Positions 18,783-28,010 of a stretch of 64,000 nucleotides of DNA are shown piece by piece. The notes below the pieces were generated by a model. It did no database searches, was not told the origin of the DNA, and saw nothing but the letters and a program-made list of their open reading frames with translations. The DNA comes from Oligoflexia bacterium. GTDB lineage: Bacteria; Bdellovibrionota; Bacteriovoracia; Bacteriovoracales; Bacteriovoracaceae. A program made the position numbers and the translations under genes. The stretch is from positions 124,001 to 188,000 of the forward strand of contig JADGAN010000004.1 of the NCBI GenBank assembly GCA_015231955.1, written 5' to 3'. Within the stretch, counting starts at the first letter, position 1, and each line of letters starts with the position of its first letter.

Positions 18783-19793
18783 ATGAAAAAATTAGTACGC
18801 TGGATCTTATGCCTTACTTTTGTTTTCGGAGTTTACCGGCCACAGATGGCAGTCGCTCTAGAAAACCAAATCCAAAAAGAGATTATTGAAATTGCCGATG
18901 GTCGTTGTCGCTACAACAGCGGTAATTTAAAAGAGCGATTTTTTAAACTTGCAGACGACTTCTGCACTCCTTATGGAGGGGTGCTCGATTATGGGAACTA
19001 CTCGTTTTTTCTCTTGGGTTCCTTATTTCATAAGCAATGTAAAATCGAGGGCACCATCACTTGCAAAAGTGATCGCCCCCTCATCTCGCAACCGAGAATC
19101 ACAATCGTACCTCCAAAGGGGGTTGCACTGGTGCTGGGGATGGATAAAGAGTGTCACTCCTGCAAGGCCGACTCTTTGGCGATAAAACAACTACTAGAGA
19201 GTCGCAACTTTACAACTCACCACTTTGTCGATCCCAGCAGCAGCGAGCTACAAGAAAAGCTTACACAATTTGCCCTAGAGTTAAAAGCTGGCGACACCTT
19301 TGTCTTTTACTACTCCGGGCATGGAGGACAGGTGGCCGATGAGAATGGTGATGAGAGTGATAAACTGGATGAGACACTCATCTTGCTCGATCGCCCATTT
19401 CTTGATGATGAACTTCGAAAACTTTTTGCTGCTTTTAAAATTGGAGTAAAAATTCTCTTTCTTTCTGATAGTTGTCATAGCGGAACCGTTTATAAAGACC
19501 TAAGCGAAACACCCAACGGCCCTCTTAGTGATGATTCACTTGACCCACTTCCCATCAAAAGTAAGTTCATTGCCATCACCTCCTCTCGCGAGGATGAACT
19601 CTCCTTAATGGGAGAACCTTTAAGCTATTTTACCAATCTCCTGATTAAAACCTGGGATAGTGGAAATTTTGACGGCACCATTAAAGCGTTTTACGAGAAT
19701 ATCCACAAGGAGTCATCAAGCCAGGAGGCACAATATTATGCAACAGGCATTGATGTAAAAGATTTTGAAGCCGTTCGCCCTTTTCAACTTTAA
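18783..19793 (+). CDS. Secreted caspase-family (C14, metacaspase-like) peptidase
   Basis: 336 residues with a signal peptide (hydrophobic 5-18, cleavage near AVA at about 25), a cysteine-containing N-terminal region, then a caspase-hemoglobinase domain from about 110. The catalytic dyad is intact: His180 in YYSGHGGQ and Cys231 in SDSCHSG. Between them is the metacaspase-type acidic segment ENGDESDKLDETLILLD. Metacaspases cleave after Arg or Lys and often need calcium; specificity here is untested. Most bacterial caspase-like proteins are cytosolic or membrane-linked, so a Sec-exported one suggests action in the periplasm or outside. GAGGAG stands seven bases before the ATG. Confidence 0.9.
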   Translation: MKKLVRWILCLTFVFGVYRPQMAVALENQIQKEIIEIADGRCRYNSGNLKERFFKLADDFCTPYGGVLDYGNYSFFLLGSLFHKQCKIEGTITCKSDRPLISQPRITIVPPKGVALVLGMDKECHSCKADSLAIKQLLESRNFTTHHFVDPSSSELQEKLTQFALELKAGDTFVFYYSGHGGQVADENGDESDKLDETLILLDRPFLDDELRKLFAAFKIGVKILFLSDSCHSGTVYKDLSETPNGPLSDDSLDPLPIKSKFIAITSSREDELSLMGEPLSYFTNLLIKTWDSGNFDGTIKAFYENIHKESSSQEAQYYATGIDVKDFEAVRPFQL

Positions 19794-19802
19794 CCTTCTT
19801 AC

Positions 19803-19857
19803 GGGAGAATTCTCCATCTAGAATTTCATTGCGATAGCTTTGAAATTTAGGTGGAGA
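19803..19857 (+). other. Two overlapping hairpins after the caspase gene
   Basis: A perfect 12-base palindrome, GGAGAATTCTCC (19803-19814), overlaps the left arm of a longer hairpin. That left arm (19811-19828) pairs with 19841-19857 over a 12-base loop, with one bulge and one wobble. The two folds exclude each other. No T-run follows. It may be an mRNA 3' structure or the imperfect-palindrome end of a lost IS200/IS605-type element; the sequence does not decide. Confidence 0.4.
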
Positions 19858-19999
19858 TGAATCCCGCGCTTGTATCTTTGTGTTTGCTCACTTGACTATC
19901 AATGACTACCTTTGTGCATAAACGCGCTGCTATTTTTAGTCTGAAGAAGCGGTCCCGATTGTACTCGACAGTGGATTTTACGCTACAGCTACAGCTTAG

Positions 20000-20524
20000 G
20001 GATTTAAAATTTTAGAACCAATCGCTAATGATAATAATATTATCTACTCCTTCCATATGTATGAACCATACGCCTTTACCTCTCGCCTCAACTCCAAAAA
20101 GTATCAATACCCTGGGAAAATTCCTATCGGAGAGGAACAAGCGGAAGTAACCCCAACAACACTCCATTGGGATAAAATGCAGCTAGAGAGTTTTTTAGCA
20201 CCAGTTGTAGCGTGGCAGACCCGTCATAGTATTGCCTCCAATCGCATCTTGGTGGGAGAGTTTGGTGTCTATCGATTCAATACTGGTGCTCAAAATTACT
20301 TAAGCGACCTCATCCAAATCTTCAATCACCACCATTGGCATTGGGCCTTTTACTCCTTCCGCGAAGACACTTGGGATGGCATGGACTACGAATTAGGAAG
20401 TAAAAAGGCCCCCGCTAAGTATTGGCAGTCCATCGAACAAAACAAAATCCCCGGCAATGATGTCTATAAACCCAATCCCCTCTCCACTTTGTTAAGGTCT
20501 GCACTTCATGAAAACGCCAAGTAA
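20000..20524 (+). pseudogene. GH5 cellulase-type glycosidase, 3' remnant
   Basis: The frame holds the last ~170 residues of a glycoside hydrolase family 5 protein. NNIIYSFHMYEPYAFT is the strand that leads up to the nucleophile strand in this family, RILVGEFGVYR carries the nucleophile Glu, and WHWAFYSFREDTWDGMDYE is the last barrel strand. The acid/base Glu (N-E-P motif) and the first half of the barrel are missing, and an in-frame stop lies just before 20000. The first ATG (20057) falls inside the conserved barrel, so this is a decayed gene and not a short one. Nothing upstream (19,858-19,999) is recognisable as the missing half. Confidence 0.75.
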
Positions 20525-20938
20525 CCGCTTTGTATTTAAAAATCTATTATTCTATTCTGTGATAACACTTTTTCATCTCCGTTTCTGACAGCGTGTAACT
20601 TTATCCCTATCCCTTGTTTGTGGCCATCTCAACTCAAATTTCATCAAAAGACCCAATAGATTTTAATGGAATGAGAAATCAAGGGATTGCACAAAATTAA
20701 TATAGACCCCAATTAGTGCAACAAATTTTTGGCATAGGTGAAAAAAAAAAAAAAAATAGCATGTAAATTATTAAAAGCACAATCAATAGAAATATTTCTC
20801 TGAAACAATTCGATAAAAAAACACTCGGTCGCTTAAAATGATTTTCAGCAAATGACTATATTTTGTGTTGAAAACTAGGAACACAAAGTAACTATTCATA
20901 GCAAATATTAATTTACTTATTTCAAAGGAATTCTAGCA
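20525..20938. other. Gene-free stretch with a 16-base A-tract
   Basis: No convincing gene on either strand. A homopolymer of 16 A (20741-20756) stands about 180 bases before the next start. AT-rich sequence after it probably holds the promoter of the gene at 20939, but no clear -35/-10 pair was found. Confidence 0.5.
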
Positions 20939-22453
20939 ATGAAAAAGATTTCATCAAGTTTTTTGTTTATCTGTAGTCTTGGTATTATAAGCAGTATGAT
21001 TACTGTCAATACTTATGCCGGTAGTTCATCTGTTTATTCTACATGCGAAAGGCTTTTGGCCCAGGGTGTTTTTGACCACATAAACACTGCTCAAGAAACA
21101 GATAGAAGGGTGATACTAAGGGATCAGTTTTGTACGAAAACAGCAGGTGAGTCCACTGCAGTAAGTGATTTTGATACTTACGCTAATGCTTACTCAGAAA
21201 AGATTGTAGACAACTATTACCTTAGTTCATCTATGCAAGAATCAGAAAAAAATGATAGTGCTCAAGCGGCCGCTAGTGGAAGATACGGCATATATTCCGG
21301 TGGTCTCTCTGGCTCCACAAGCAGAAGAGACTATGATAAAGCTAGTGACAATAAAAAAAAATTCATGCATGATCAGGCAAAACAAAATGTAGTTTCTCAT
21401 CTAAAAAACCATCAAACAGAAATACAAAAAAAGTATACCGAGACCTGCCATAGTATAGATTATGATTCATATTTAAAGGACTCCGCTAGCAATATGTCAA
21501 AAATTGTCTCTGGAACATTGGTCTCAGGTTTTAACGAATGTATCCGTGCATTGGCAGAGATAGAAGCATTGAAAGTAGTAAGTGATAACTATGGTTTTAC
21601 CACAAAGCTTATTCAATCTCCCAATAAAGATACCTACACTTTAAATATTACATGGAAGAATCAAGATCTCTCACCTATTTCAGCAATACAGGCCCTCTAT
21701 AATGCTAATATATTGTCTATTCCTAAAATAGAAAGTAGCAATCCACAAAAATCAGGATCGTTTTGTTCTGGATCTCTCTGCAAAACAGGAATTGCTTCTG
21801 ATGGTAAACACTCAATTTGGATTCAGCATAAAGATAAAACACAAGAAGGAGCTATTCAGATTGAATATACAAACCAAAAAACAGGATACACAAATTCAAC
21901 AATGGTAATCATTCCTAAAACAGAGTTAACAGCTGCTGAAAAAAAATGTGAAGAAAATACCACAATTAGCGATCTAGAAAAAAAGGTTACTGAATTACAA
22001 AGCACAATCTCTAAACTTTCAAACGATTTAGGAGATTACGCTGGCAAAGTATATGACATTAGCGATAAACTTTCTGGTGCTGTTGGTTCAACACTTACTG
22101 TAGGGGCACATACCAAATGTCAAGCAACTGTATATAAAACTTTCGATAATACATGGAAAATAAAACTAAACGGCAAGGTAAATGCTAGCACCACCATAAC
22201 CCAAGGCAGTGATCAAGCTAAAAGTCCAAGCGACTTTATAGATTTTCAGATTGCAGGAGTAACCTTTGCCGGTTTAGATTTTAATGCAATCTCCTGCTTT
22301 AATTATGAAGGCCGCCCACGTGATGTAGCTCTTTGTTCAGGATATGCTCGAACTAAGAGTGGACACATCCGTTTAGAAAGTAAAAACGGACAAGGCTTTT
22401 GGAATTTCAGCGGTGATATCCCTTTAGCAGAAAAACCTACATGGGCAAACTAA
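20939..22453 (+). CDS. Secreted protein of an unrecognised two-member family, long form
   Basis: 504 residues with a signal peptide (1-27, TYA then GSS). I do not recognise a known family. It shares most of its first ~300 residues with the frameshifted gene at 45,858-46,852: a CE-[RK]-LLA-x-GVF start, a paired Cys further on (QFC / EFC), NYY, SG-[RK]-YG-[IM]-Y, and an x-C-[IV]-R helix end. It then has a predicted coiled coil (about 335-375, heptads such as ISDLEKKVTELQSTISKLS) and a Cys-containing C-terminal domain (about 390-504) that the paralogue lacks. Conserved cysteines suggest disulphides outside the cytoplasm. AAAGGA precedes the ATG by nine bases. Lower GC than the metabolic genes. 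Confidence 0.8.
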   Translation: MKKISSSFLFICSLGIISSMITVNTYAGSSSVYSTCERLLAQGVFDHINTAQETDRRVILRDQFCTKTAGESTAVSDFDTYANAYSEKIVDNYYLSSSMQESEKNDSAQAAASGRYGIYSGGLSGSTSRRDYDKASDNKKKFMHDQAKQNVVSHLKNHQTEIQKKYTETCHSIDYDSYLKDSASNMSKIVSGTLVSGFNECIRALAEIEALKVVSDNYGFTTKLIQSPNKDTYTLNITWKNQDLSPISAIQALYNANILSIPKIESSNPQKSGSFCSGSLCKTGIASDGKHSIWIQHKDKTQEGAIQIEYTNQKTGYTNSTMVIIPKTELTAAEKKCEENTTISDLEKKVTELQSTISKLSNDLGDYAGKVYDISDKLSGAVGSTLTVGAHTKCQATVYKTFDNTWKIKLNGKVNASTTITQGSDQAKSPSDFIDFQIAGVTFAGLDFNAISCFNYEGRPRDVALCSGYARTKSGHIRLESKNGQGFWNFSGDIPLAEKPTWAN

Positions 22454-22474
22454 GCGTAAGTTAACCGTATCTAA

Positions 22475-22612
22475 ATGCACATTTATTGGGAACTCCTCAT
22501 CCCCCATGCGGGAACCATCTATGGCCGGGGTTTAAAACATAGAGGCGATACACCTGGTGCAAATCAATACATTTTGAAAACGCACACCTACCTTGTAGAG
22601 ATAATACAATGA
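22475..22612 (+). CDS. Short ORF, possibly a gene remnant
   Basis: A 45-codon frame from ATG 22475 encodes a protein-like peptide with PHAGTIYGRG and RGDTPGANQY. There is no ribosome-binding site and no upstream extension. It may be the tail of a lost gene. It is listed because the composition looks coding, not because a function is visible. Confidence 0.2.
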   Translation: MHIYWELLIPHAGTIYGRGLKHRGDTPGANQYILKTHTYLVEIIQ

Positions 22613-22704
22613 ATTTAATATTGTCATTAAGTGTAGATTTATCGATACTCATTAGATAGATCTTTTATTGCATGGTTTGTATTTTTTTGAGGCGCTAGCT
22701 ATTT

Positions 22705-23736
22705 ATGAGACGACGATTATTGGTGATATCTGTTATAACTTTTTCGTTTGTATTTTGCCTAGTATCTGCTTTTTATTTACTCGATCATGTTTGTTACTCA
22801 AAGCATAGCAACGATCCAATCTTTAATCAGAAGGGTTATCGTGGTTCAATTGTATCAACCAACAAAGGGAATAAATCGAGGATCGCAGTCTTTGGCGATT
22901 CTACAGTATTTGGGTATGGAGTTTTACTTGAAGAAACCATGCCATACCTTCTTGAAAAGAATTTAAAGCAAGTAAAGTCAAACGTAGAAGTTGTAAATCT
23001 TGGGATGAATAGTCAAGGGCTATGGGGGATTTATAGCGATATCGACTTTTTTAAATATATCAATTACGATACAGCTATTTTATATACAGGCCATAACAAC
23101 ATCAGTCCCCATGTCCATAGGGGATTAAGTGGAGTCTTTGCCTTTTTGGGGTACTATTCCCTCTGGCCAGTTATTTTTTCGGAAAAGGGTAAGATTTTAA
23201 AGTATGGAGCAAATAATCTCAGTAGGGCCTATCATGGCGATTTCAATAAGAGTGACTACGACCTCAACACAAATAGCACTTTATTGAAATATCTTGCAGG
23301 AACTGCCTTAGAAGATTTATCAATAGGTTACTCTTTGATTGACAAAAAATTATCAAATTATTTTGTACAAAAGCAAACTACTAAATTACAGCAATCAGGG
23401 GGGTTCAAAAGTGATATTGATTTAATTAAAATAGTTTTGAATAAACTTTTAGAACAAAAAAAAGAAATCTACTTAGTTCGCCAATCCAATAATATTGTCG
23501 CTGATAGAGATGAGCAGATAAAAAAGTTACTTACGGAATTACCGTACAAGGGAAAAGTTAAGTATATTGATTTAAGCTTGTCCATTGATGTTGGCAATAA
23601 GGTGCTTGCATTTCCGAATGGTAAGCATCTGACCAAAGCTGGAAACACCATTATAGCTAATGAGTTAAGTCGCGAACTTCAATCTTCATCGAAAATATTT
23701 AGCAGTGATCCCCAAATTTACTCATCAGAAATTTGA
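22705..23736 (+). CDS. Membrane-anchored SGNH/GDSL-family hydrolase
   Basis: 343 residues. An N-terminal hydrophobic segment (5-27) anchors or exports it. The SGNH blocks are visible: FGDSTVFGYG with the nucleophile Ser (block I), LGMNSQG (block II Gly), TGHNN (block III Asn) and GKHLTKAGN with the catalytic His (block V). The Asp usually two to three residues before that His is Asn here (FPNGKHL), which weakens the triad. SGNH enzymes of this build remove or add acyl groups on polysaccharides or lipids. The ribosome-binding site is weak. Confidence 0.8.
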   Translation: MRRRLLVISVITFSFVFCLVSAFYLLDHVCYSKHSNDPIFNQKGYRGSIVSTNKGNKSRIAVFGDSTVFGYGVLLEETMPYLLEKNLKQVKSNVEVVNLGMNSQGLWGIYSDIDFFKYINYDTAILYTGHNNISPHVHRGLSGVFAFLGYYSLWPVIFSEKGKILKYGANNLSRAYHGDFNKSDYDLNTNSTLLKYLAGTALEDLSIGYSLIDKKLSNYFVQKQTTKLQQSGGFKSDIDLIKIVLNKLLEQKKEIYLVRQSNNIVADRDEQIKKLLTELPYKGKVKYIDLSLSIDVGNKVLAFPNGKHLTKAGNTIIANELSRELQSSSKIFSSDPQIYSSEI

Positions 23737-23892
23737 TTATTTTTTAAGAAAATTTCTGCCAACTTTTTTTGCCAAAATAAAATTTATTTTATTTTTAACT
23801 CGTTAAATTTGTTCAGTAACGAAAAAAATCAAACAACAAGTGTTAGAGTAGGTTTGATTATAAGCACTCTCAATATAAGGGGTATGAAAAGT

Positions 23893-25536
23893 ATGATTAA
23901 AATTAACAAGAGAAGCTTTGCTCTATTATTAGCGTTGTTGTCGCTAGCATCTATTACCAATCCTGCAAAAGCTGGATTTGATCTGGTTACACTGCCAGGA
24001 GAAAAGAGAGTTCTCTCCGAATGTCCTCAGGAGTTTCAAGAACAGTTTGCATCTTTTTTTAATAATCCTTGTACCTCTTCTCTGCTGCTAAATAAAGCGG
24101 CCGAACTGCAGATCCCTCGATGCTCCGATTATAAAAAGGGTGCGCCCATCGATCCTACGCTACCGAGCTCTTCGGTTTTTGTAACTTATCGGGAGAATAA
24201 TGAGATCTTTATTGAAGAGTTGGCGCAAGAGATGGAAATGGAGAAGGGGCCAACCACACTTACAATTATAGTAGAACACCCTAAGCTAGCACATTTTTTT
24301 GCTTCAAAAAGGATTCAAACACTGCTTCATGATGAAAAGAAAAACTCTCTGATTAAAGTGATTAGCACCGCCGCCAGCAGAAGTGATCCAGTCGATTCAT
24401 GGACACAAGATAAGCTGCACTTTGCTCCAGATGGCAAAGAGCTCTCCATCTATGAAATGGCACAAACAGATGAACGAAAAATTGCAAACGAAGAGGATAA
24501 ACTCTCCTTTTTAGTCGGCAACAGCTGTGAGCTTCCAGTTTATCGTGCCAAAGGCATGGCACCAATAGAGAAGGCAAGGTCGGGCGCACTCGCCTATGGT
24601 GGAAATTTAATGGCCATGCCTGGAAATTTTTACATCACTGGAGTTATTCCTTTTAATCCCAAGTACGAGAATAATATGTTAGGACTAGTTCCGGTCGGAC
24701 GTGCTGGCGGCAATGGTGGTGGTGGGGGTGGTGGAGCACTTTTAGTACCGGGAAGGGTCCAGCGGCAAGATCAAAAAAATTATCTTACAGATAGGTTCCA
24801 TCAGATGCAAATCACGGGACTAGAGAGTGAAGGGCATAAAGTGCTCAAACTGGATGTAAGCTTTCTCTCCGTTGGGCACGTTGATGAGATGTTTAGTGTG
24901 GTTCGCACCAAGGGAAATGCTCCATGTAATCTAGCGATTCTCTATGCCTCACCAGAAAAGGCGATGGCGGTGATGAAAAAAGAGTATGCACAGTTACTTG
25001 AGCAAGGGGCAAAAGATAGTCGGCGTTGCCAATATAGCGCAAAATTTTTAATGAACGAATATGAAAATAAAAATGAGCGTATTCCTGATGAAGTTGCCCG
25101 CTACAACCAACAAAATGGGTGCCTCTTTGATGAACCGATAGAAACGTTGCTAACTGGCGAAGGAAAAAAATTTTTTAGAAAAAATAATGAAGATATTCAA
25201 AAAATTATTACCTCCAATCTTTTTTTGCTTCAAGAAGAGATGAAGCGTGCACTCAAATGTCCACAAATTGCTACGGTGGCCATACCAGTTCTCTATAACA
25301 AGGAAGGAAAATCGTTACTTCCCAATAGTGTTAATGGATTAGTTATGACAAAACCAGGGGAGGTGAGTTCTAAATTTATCGCGGCAAAAACCTTCTATCC
25401 GCCTTTTGAAAAGAGTATAGAAGAGGATTTACAAAAATTAGCTGTCACTTATAGTAGCATTCAAGAGCTCTCCTATCACCTAAGTGATGGCGATGTTCAT
25501 TGTGCCACTAAGTCACTTCCACTCTGTTTGCCGTAG
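23893..25536 (+). CDS. Secreted protein-arginine deiminase (PAD_C type)
   Basis: 547 residues from the ATG at 23893, ten bases after AAGGGG; an upstream TTG would add 28 residues before the signal peptide (MIKINKRSFALLLALLSL, cleavage near AKA). The C-terminal part matches the catalytic domain of animal peptidyl-arginine deiminases. Asp173 in SWTQDKLHF matches Asp350 of human PAD4; His329 and Asp331 in LSVGHVDEMF match His471 and Asp473; Cys537 in GDVHCAT, ten residues from the end, matches Cys645. NSVNGLVM resembles PNMVNMLVL. PADs turn peptidyl-arginine into citrulline and are calcium-dependent in animals. A Gly-rich loop (near 275) is extra. The two N-terminal immunoglobulin-like domains of animal PADs are not evident. 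Export implies foreign or surface substrates. Confidence 0.88.
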   Translation: MIKINKRSFALLLALLSLASITNPAKAGFDLVTLPGEKRVLSECPQEFQEQFASFFNNPCTSSLLLNKAAELQIPRCSDYKKGAPIDPTLPSSSVFVTYRENNEIFIEELAQEMEMEKGPTTLTIIVEHPKLAHFFASKRIQTLLHDEKKNSLIKVISTAASRSDPVDSWTQDKLHFAPDGKELSIYEMAQTDERKIANEEDKLSFLVGNSCELPVYRAKGMAPIEKARSGALAYGGNLMAMPGNFYITGVIPFNPKYENNMLGLVPVGRAGGNGGGGGGGALLVPGRVQRQDQKNYLTDRFHQMQITGLESEGHKVLKLDVSFLSVGHVDEMFSVVRTKGNAPCNLAILYASPEKAMAVMKKEYAQLLEQGAKDSRRCQYSAKFLMNEYENKNERIPDEVARYNQQNGCLFDEPIETLLTGEGKKFFRKNNEDIQKIITSNLFLLQEEMKRALKCPQIATVAIPVLYNKEGKSLLPNSVNGLVMTKPGEVSSKFIAAKTFYPPFEKSIEEDLQKLAVTYSSIQELSYHLSDGDVHCATKSLPLCLP

Positions 25537-26309
25537 TCGCTCGGACGGAAGGCCACCACGGCAACCAGTGATGAGCCAAGAGGAAGAGAGGAGAGTTTAA
25601 GGAGTAGCAAGGCCTCTATGCGCATAAAAATTTTAAAAAGAGAGTTTAAAGGCGCCACAGGAACATTCAAAGCATTGACACTGAATTGTACGTGCAAAAG
25701 CTTATCACAAAAGCGCATGGCAATCAGTGGTAGCAGCATAAAAAAATTAAAATAAGCGAGCTTTAAAAGTGTAAACTGCAAAGGAGCGCTCTCCAGCTTT
25801 TGTTTAAGTTCTCTCTTTGTATAGCGGCGGCAATGTCCATGAATGCGATCATACTCGGACCATAAAAAATTCAAGGCGGGAACAGTTACAATCAATACGC
25901 CTTGGGGACGTAGCAACGCCCGAATCGCCATTAGTGCGGCCGCATCCTCTTGCACATGTTCGAGCACATCACAAAGCAAAATTAAATCAAAACGCTCTTG
26001 AGTCAGCGCAAGCTGGTGAGGAAGCGATCCGCTGTGAATGCTTTTAAAATTTTTAAGCTGCTGACTCTTCTCCTTAGAAAACTTCAGTGCATCGGGATCA
26101 GGCTCGATAGCAGATACACAACCAAATTCATCTAGCATTTTGAGATTGCCACCAGTGCCAGATCCAATCTCCAAAATCTCCAGTGGCCGCTCTCTTGTGC
26201 TTTGAGCGAAGGTAGTAGTAATAAGCGTGCGGACAATGTTTCGTCGTCCCCAAAACCACCAATGATTTTCTTCACTCGTATAGAGTTTTAAATAGAGTTC
26301 TTTTTGCAT
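25497..26309 (-). CDS. Class I SAM-dependent methyltransferase
   Basis: 270 residues. Motif I is LEIGSGTGGNLKML, followed by an acidic Glu at the end of strand 2 (SAIEPDPDA), DLILLCDVLEH (motif II/post-I) and LRPQGVLIVTVPA. The N-terminus, with HWWFWGRR, is typical of methyltransferases found in surface-sugar gene groups. A C-terminal hydrophobic segment may bind membrane. The ATG at 26309 is preferred to an upstream one, leaving 30 bases to the divergent GT39-like gene. The last 40 bases overlap the tail of the PAD gene, so they read the PAD nucleophile codon on the other strand. Confidence 0.85.
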   Translation of the reverse strand: MQKELYLKLYTSEENHWWFWGRRNIVRTLITTTFAQSTRERPLEILEIGSGTGGNLKMLDEFGCVSAIEPDPDALKFSKEKSQQLKNFKSIHSGSLPHQLALTQERFDLILLCDVLEHVQEDAAALMAIRALLRPQGVLIVTVPALNFLWSEYDRIHGHCRRYTKRELKQKLESAPLQFTLLKLAYFNFFMLLPLIAMRFCDKLLHVQFSVNALNVPVAPLNSLFKIFMRIEALLLLKLSSLPLGSSLVAVVAFRPSDYGKQSGSDLVAQ

Positions 26310-26339
26310 TGTCGTTATTTCAAAGTATATTATGAAATA

Positions 26340-28010
26340 ATGTATAAACATTATAAAATAATAGCAAGTGTTCTCTTTGCTCTCCTCTTTAGCTTAAGAA
26401 TTGTTTTCTTTGCTAGTGAGCATGCAGGCATCGAACACGATAGTGGTTGGTATATGGGGGTGGCCAAAAATTTGGCGCTTCGAGGGATTTATGCCTCTTA
26501 TACCAACACCCAATTTGATCTCCAGCAAACCATCAATAGCGGAGTTCACCAGCTACCGGCGATTCACGATAGTGAAGGATTTAACTACTTTTATCCCGGC
26601 ATTACCGTAGGTCCTGGGTGGGTGATTCCCCAGGCCCTCTGCTATAAAATTTTTGGTGAGGGTTGGTGGCAAAATCGTGCCTTCTCCCTGCTGGCGATGT
26701 TTGCTTTGATCACACTAGCGGCCTTGGTGGTTTTGCATATGGCGGGAGTGACCGCCTTTACCATCTTTGCTTTGTGGATCTGGCTTACGCCAGTGATGAG
26801 TTTTGCCTACGCCTATGAGAGCTTTGCTGAACATGTGGCCACCCTTTATCTTCTGGTTTCGATTTTACTCTTTTGTAAATTTCCACTTAAGCGCTCCGGC
26901 ATTTTTCTCTCTGGCATTTTCGCTGGGCTTGCTTTTCAAACCAAAACCCTCACCGTGTTTATTGTTGCTGTTTATGCTGTTTTTTACCTTTGGTGGTTTT
27001 ATAAAAACTTTTGCAAGGAGCGATTGCTGGCAGCTATACTGATGGCAATGGGAATTGTTTTACCAACTTTTGTCTATGAACTTTATCGCTTTGTTTATCT
27101 TACCTACAGCTTTTCCTATGATGCCTACCTCGCCAATAACCAAGCGGCGGCAATCACCTTTTCTCGGGGTGGCAGTGGTATCGATAATTTCCATTTCGAT
27201 TGGAATTTTATCTGGAAAAAATTACTCTTTTGGGAGGATATCGGCGTTGAAAGAAGCGTGCTCTTTTGGGGAGTGCTGCTTAGCTGTATTGGACGCCTAC
27301 TCTTTAGTTTGCGCTTGCAATTGCGCTTGCACGAGCTGCCTGCACATTTTAAATTTTATCTGGTAACCACCTCTTTTATCTTGCTGCAATCTTTTTGGTT
27401 CATTGTTATCTCCCCAAATGGTTGGTTCCGCCACGTTTGGTATGCTGCCTTTTTGGGAATGATGATCTTTGCCATGAGCTTTTCTGCACTACTGACCACC
27501 CTTTTCAAAAAAAGAGTCTTCCAGTATGTGGCCGCTGCTTTGGTTTTGGTGGGATTATCTTTTGGCACGCAAAAATTTTATCTTAAGTTTTTATTTTCCA
27601 AAGCAGATGTCCAGTATTGGAACTCTCATAGCTTTCGTTTCTCCAGATCGCTGATGGGACTGCCTTCTCACCCCTTTATTAATCTGCAAGAGCAAATGGA
27701 GGTGGTTAGCTTTATACAAAAAAATCTTGGCGATAAAGATAGGATCTTTTACCTTAATCAATATTTAAGTGCAGAACTCTCTCCCTTAGTTGATAAAGTA
27801 TTTTTTAGTTTACAAACTTACCCACAGTTTCGTCCCTCCTTGGGTGGACGAGCAGTGCTGGTTTTAAACTCTTATGTCCACGGCATGAATAGTTGGAGAT
27901 TTACTCCCAGCAATTTTACGGAGATGGTACAAAATCAGTTATGCCAAGAGCTCTTATTTAATAACAACTCCTATTTTCTGTGCTCGCTAAAGACGCCAAC
28001 ACACTTATGA
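26340..28010 (+). CDS. GT39-like multi-pass membrane glycosyltransferase
   Basis: 556 residues with about ten to twelve hydrophobic segments. An acidic motif in the first external loop, HAGIEHDSGWYMGVAKNL, matches the acidic D/E catalytic site in the first periplasmic loop of GT-C enzymes such as ArnT and protein mannosyltransferases. A C-terminal soluble part follows. It should move a sugar from a polyprenyl-phosphate carrier to a surface acceptor. It is a paralogue of the protein at 28,737-30,377, sharing GIYASYTNT, the D-x-EGF-x-YFY block and the terminal NSYFLCSLK. The ATG overlaps no upstream gene; the stop overlaps the next start by ATGA. Confidence 0.8.
   Translation: MYKHYKIIASVLFALLFSLRIVFFASEHAGIEHDSGWYMGVAKNLALRGIYASYTNTQFDLQQTINSGVHQLPAIHDSEGFNYFYPGITVGPGWVIPQALCYKIFGEGWWQNRAFSLLAMFALITLAALVVLHMAGVTAFTIFALWIWLTPVMSFAYAYESFAEHVATLYLLVSILLFCKFPLKRSGIFLSGIFAGLAFQTKTLTVFIVAVYAVFYLWWFYKNFCKERLLAAILMAMGIVLPTFVYELYRFVYLTYSFSYDAYLANNQAAAITFSRGGSGIDNFHFDWNFIWKKLLFWEDIGVERSVLFWGVLLSCIGRLLFSLRLQLRLHELPAHFKFYLVTTSFILLQSFWFIVISPNGWFRHVWYAAFLGMMIFAMSFSALLTTLFKKRVFQYVAAALVLVGLSFGTQKFYLKFLFSKADVQYWNSHSFRFSRSLMGLPSHPFINLQEQMEVVSFIQKNLGDKDRIFYLNQYLSAELSPLVDKVFFSLQTYPQFRPSLGGRAVLVLNSYVHGMNSWRFTPSNFTEMVQNQLCQELLFNNNSYFLCSLKTPTHL

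Noticed and set aside
20741-20756. A16 run as a phase-variation switch
   Set aside because: It is about 180 bases upstream of the next start and outside any coding frame; promoter-spacing effects are possible but unsupported.
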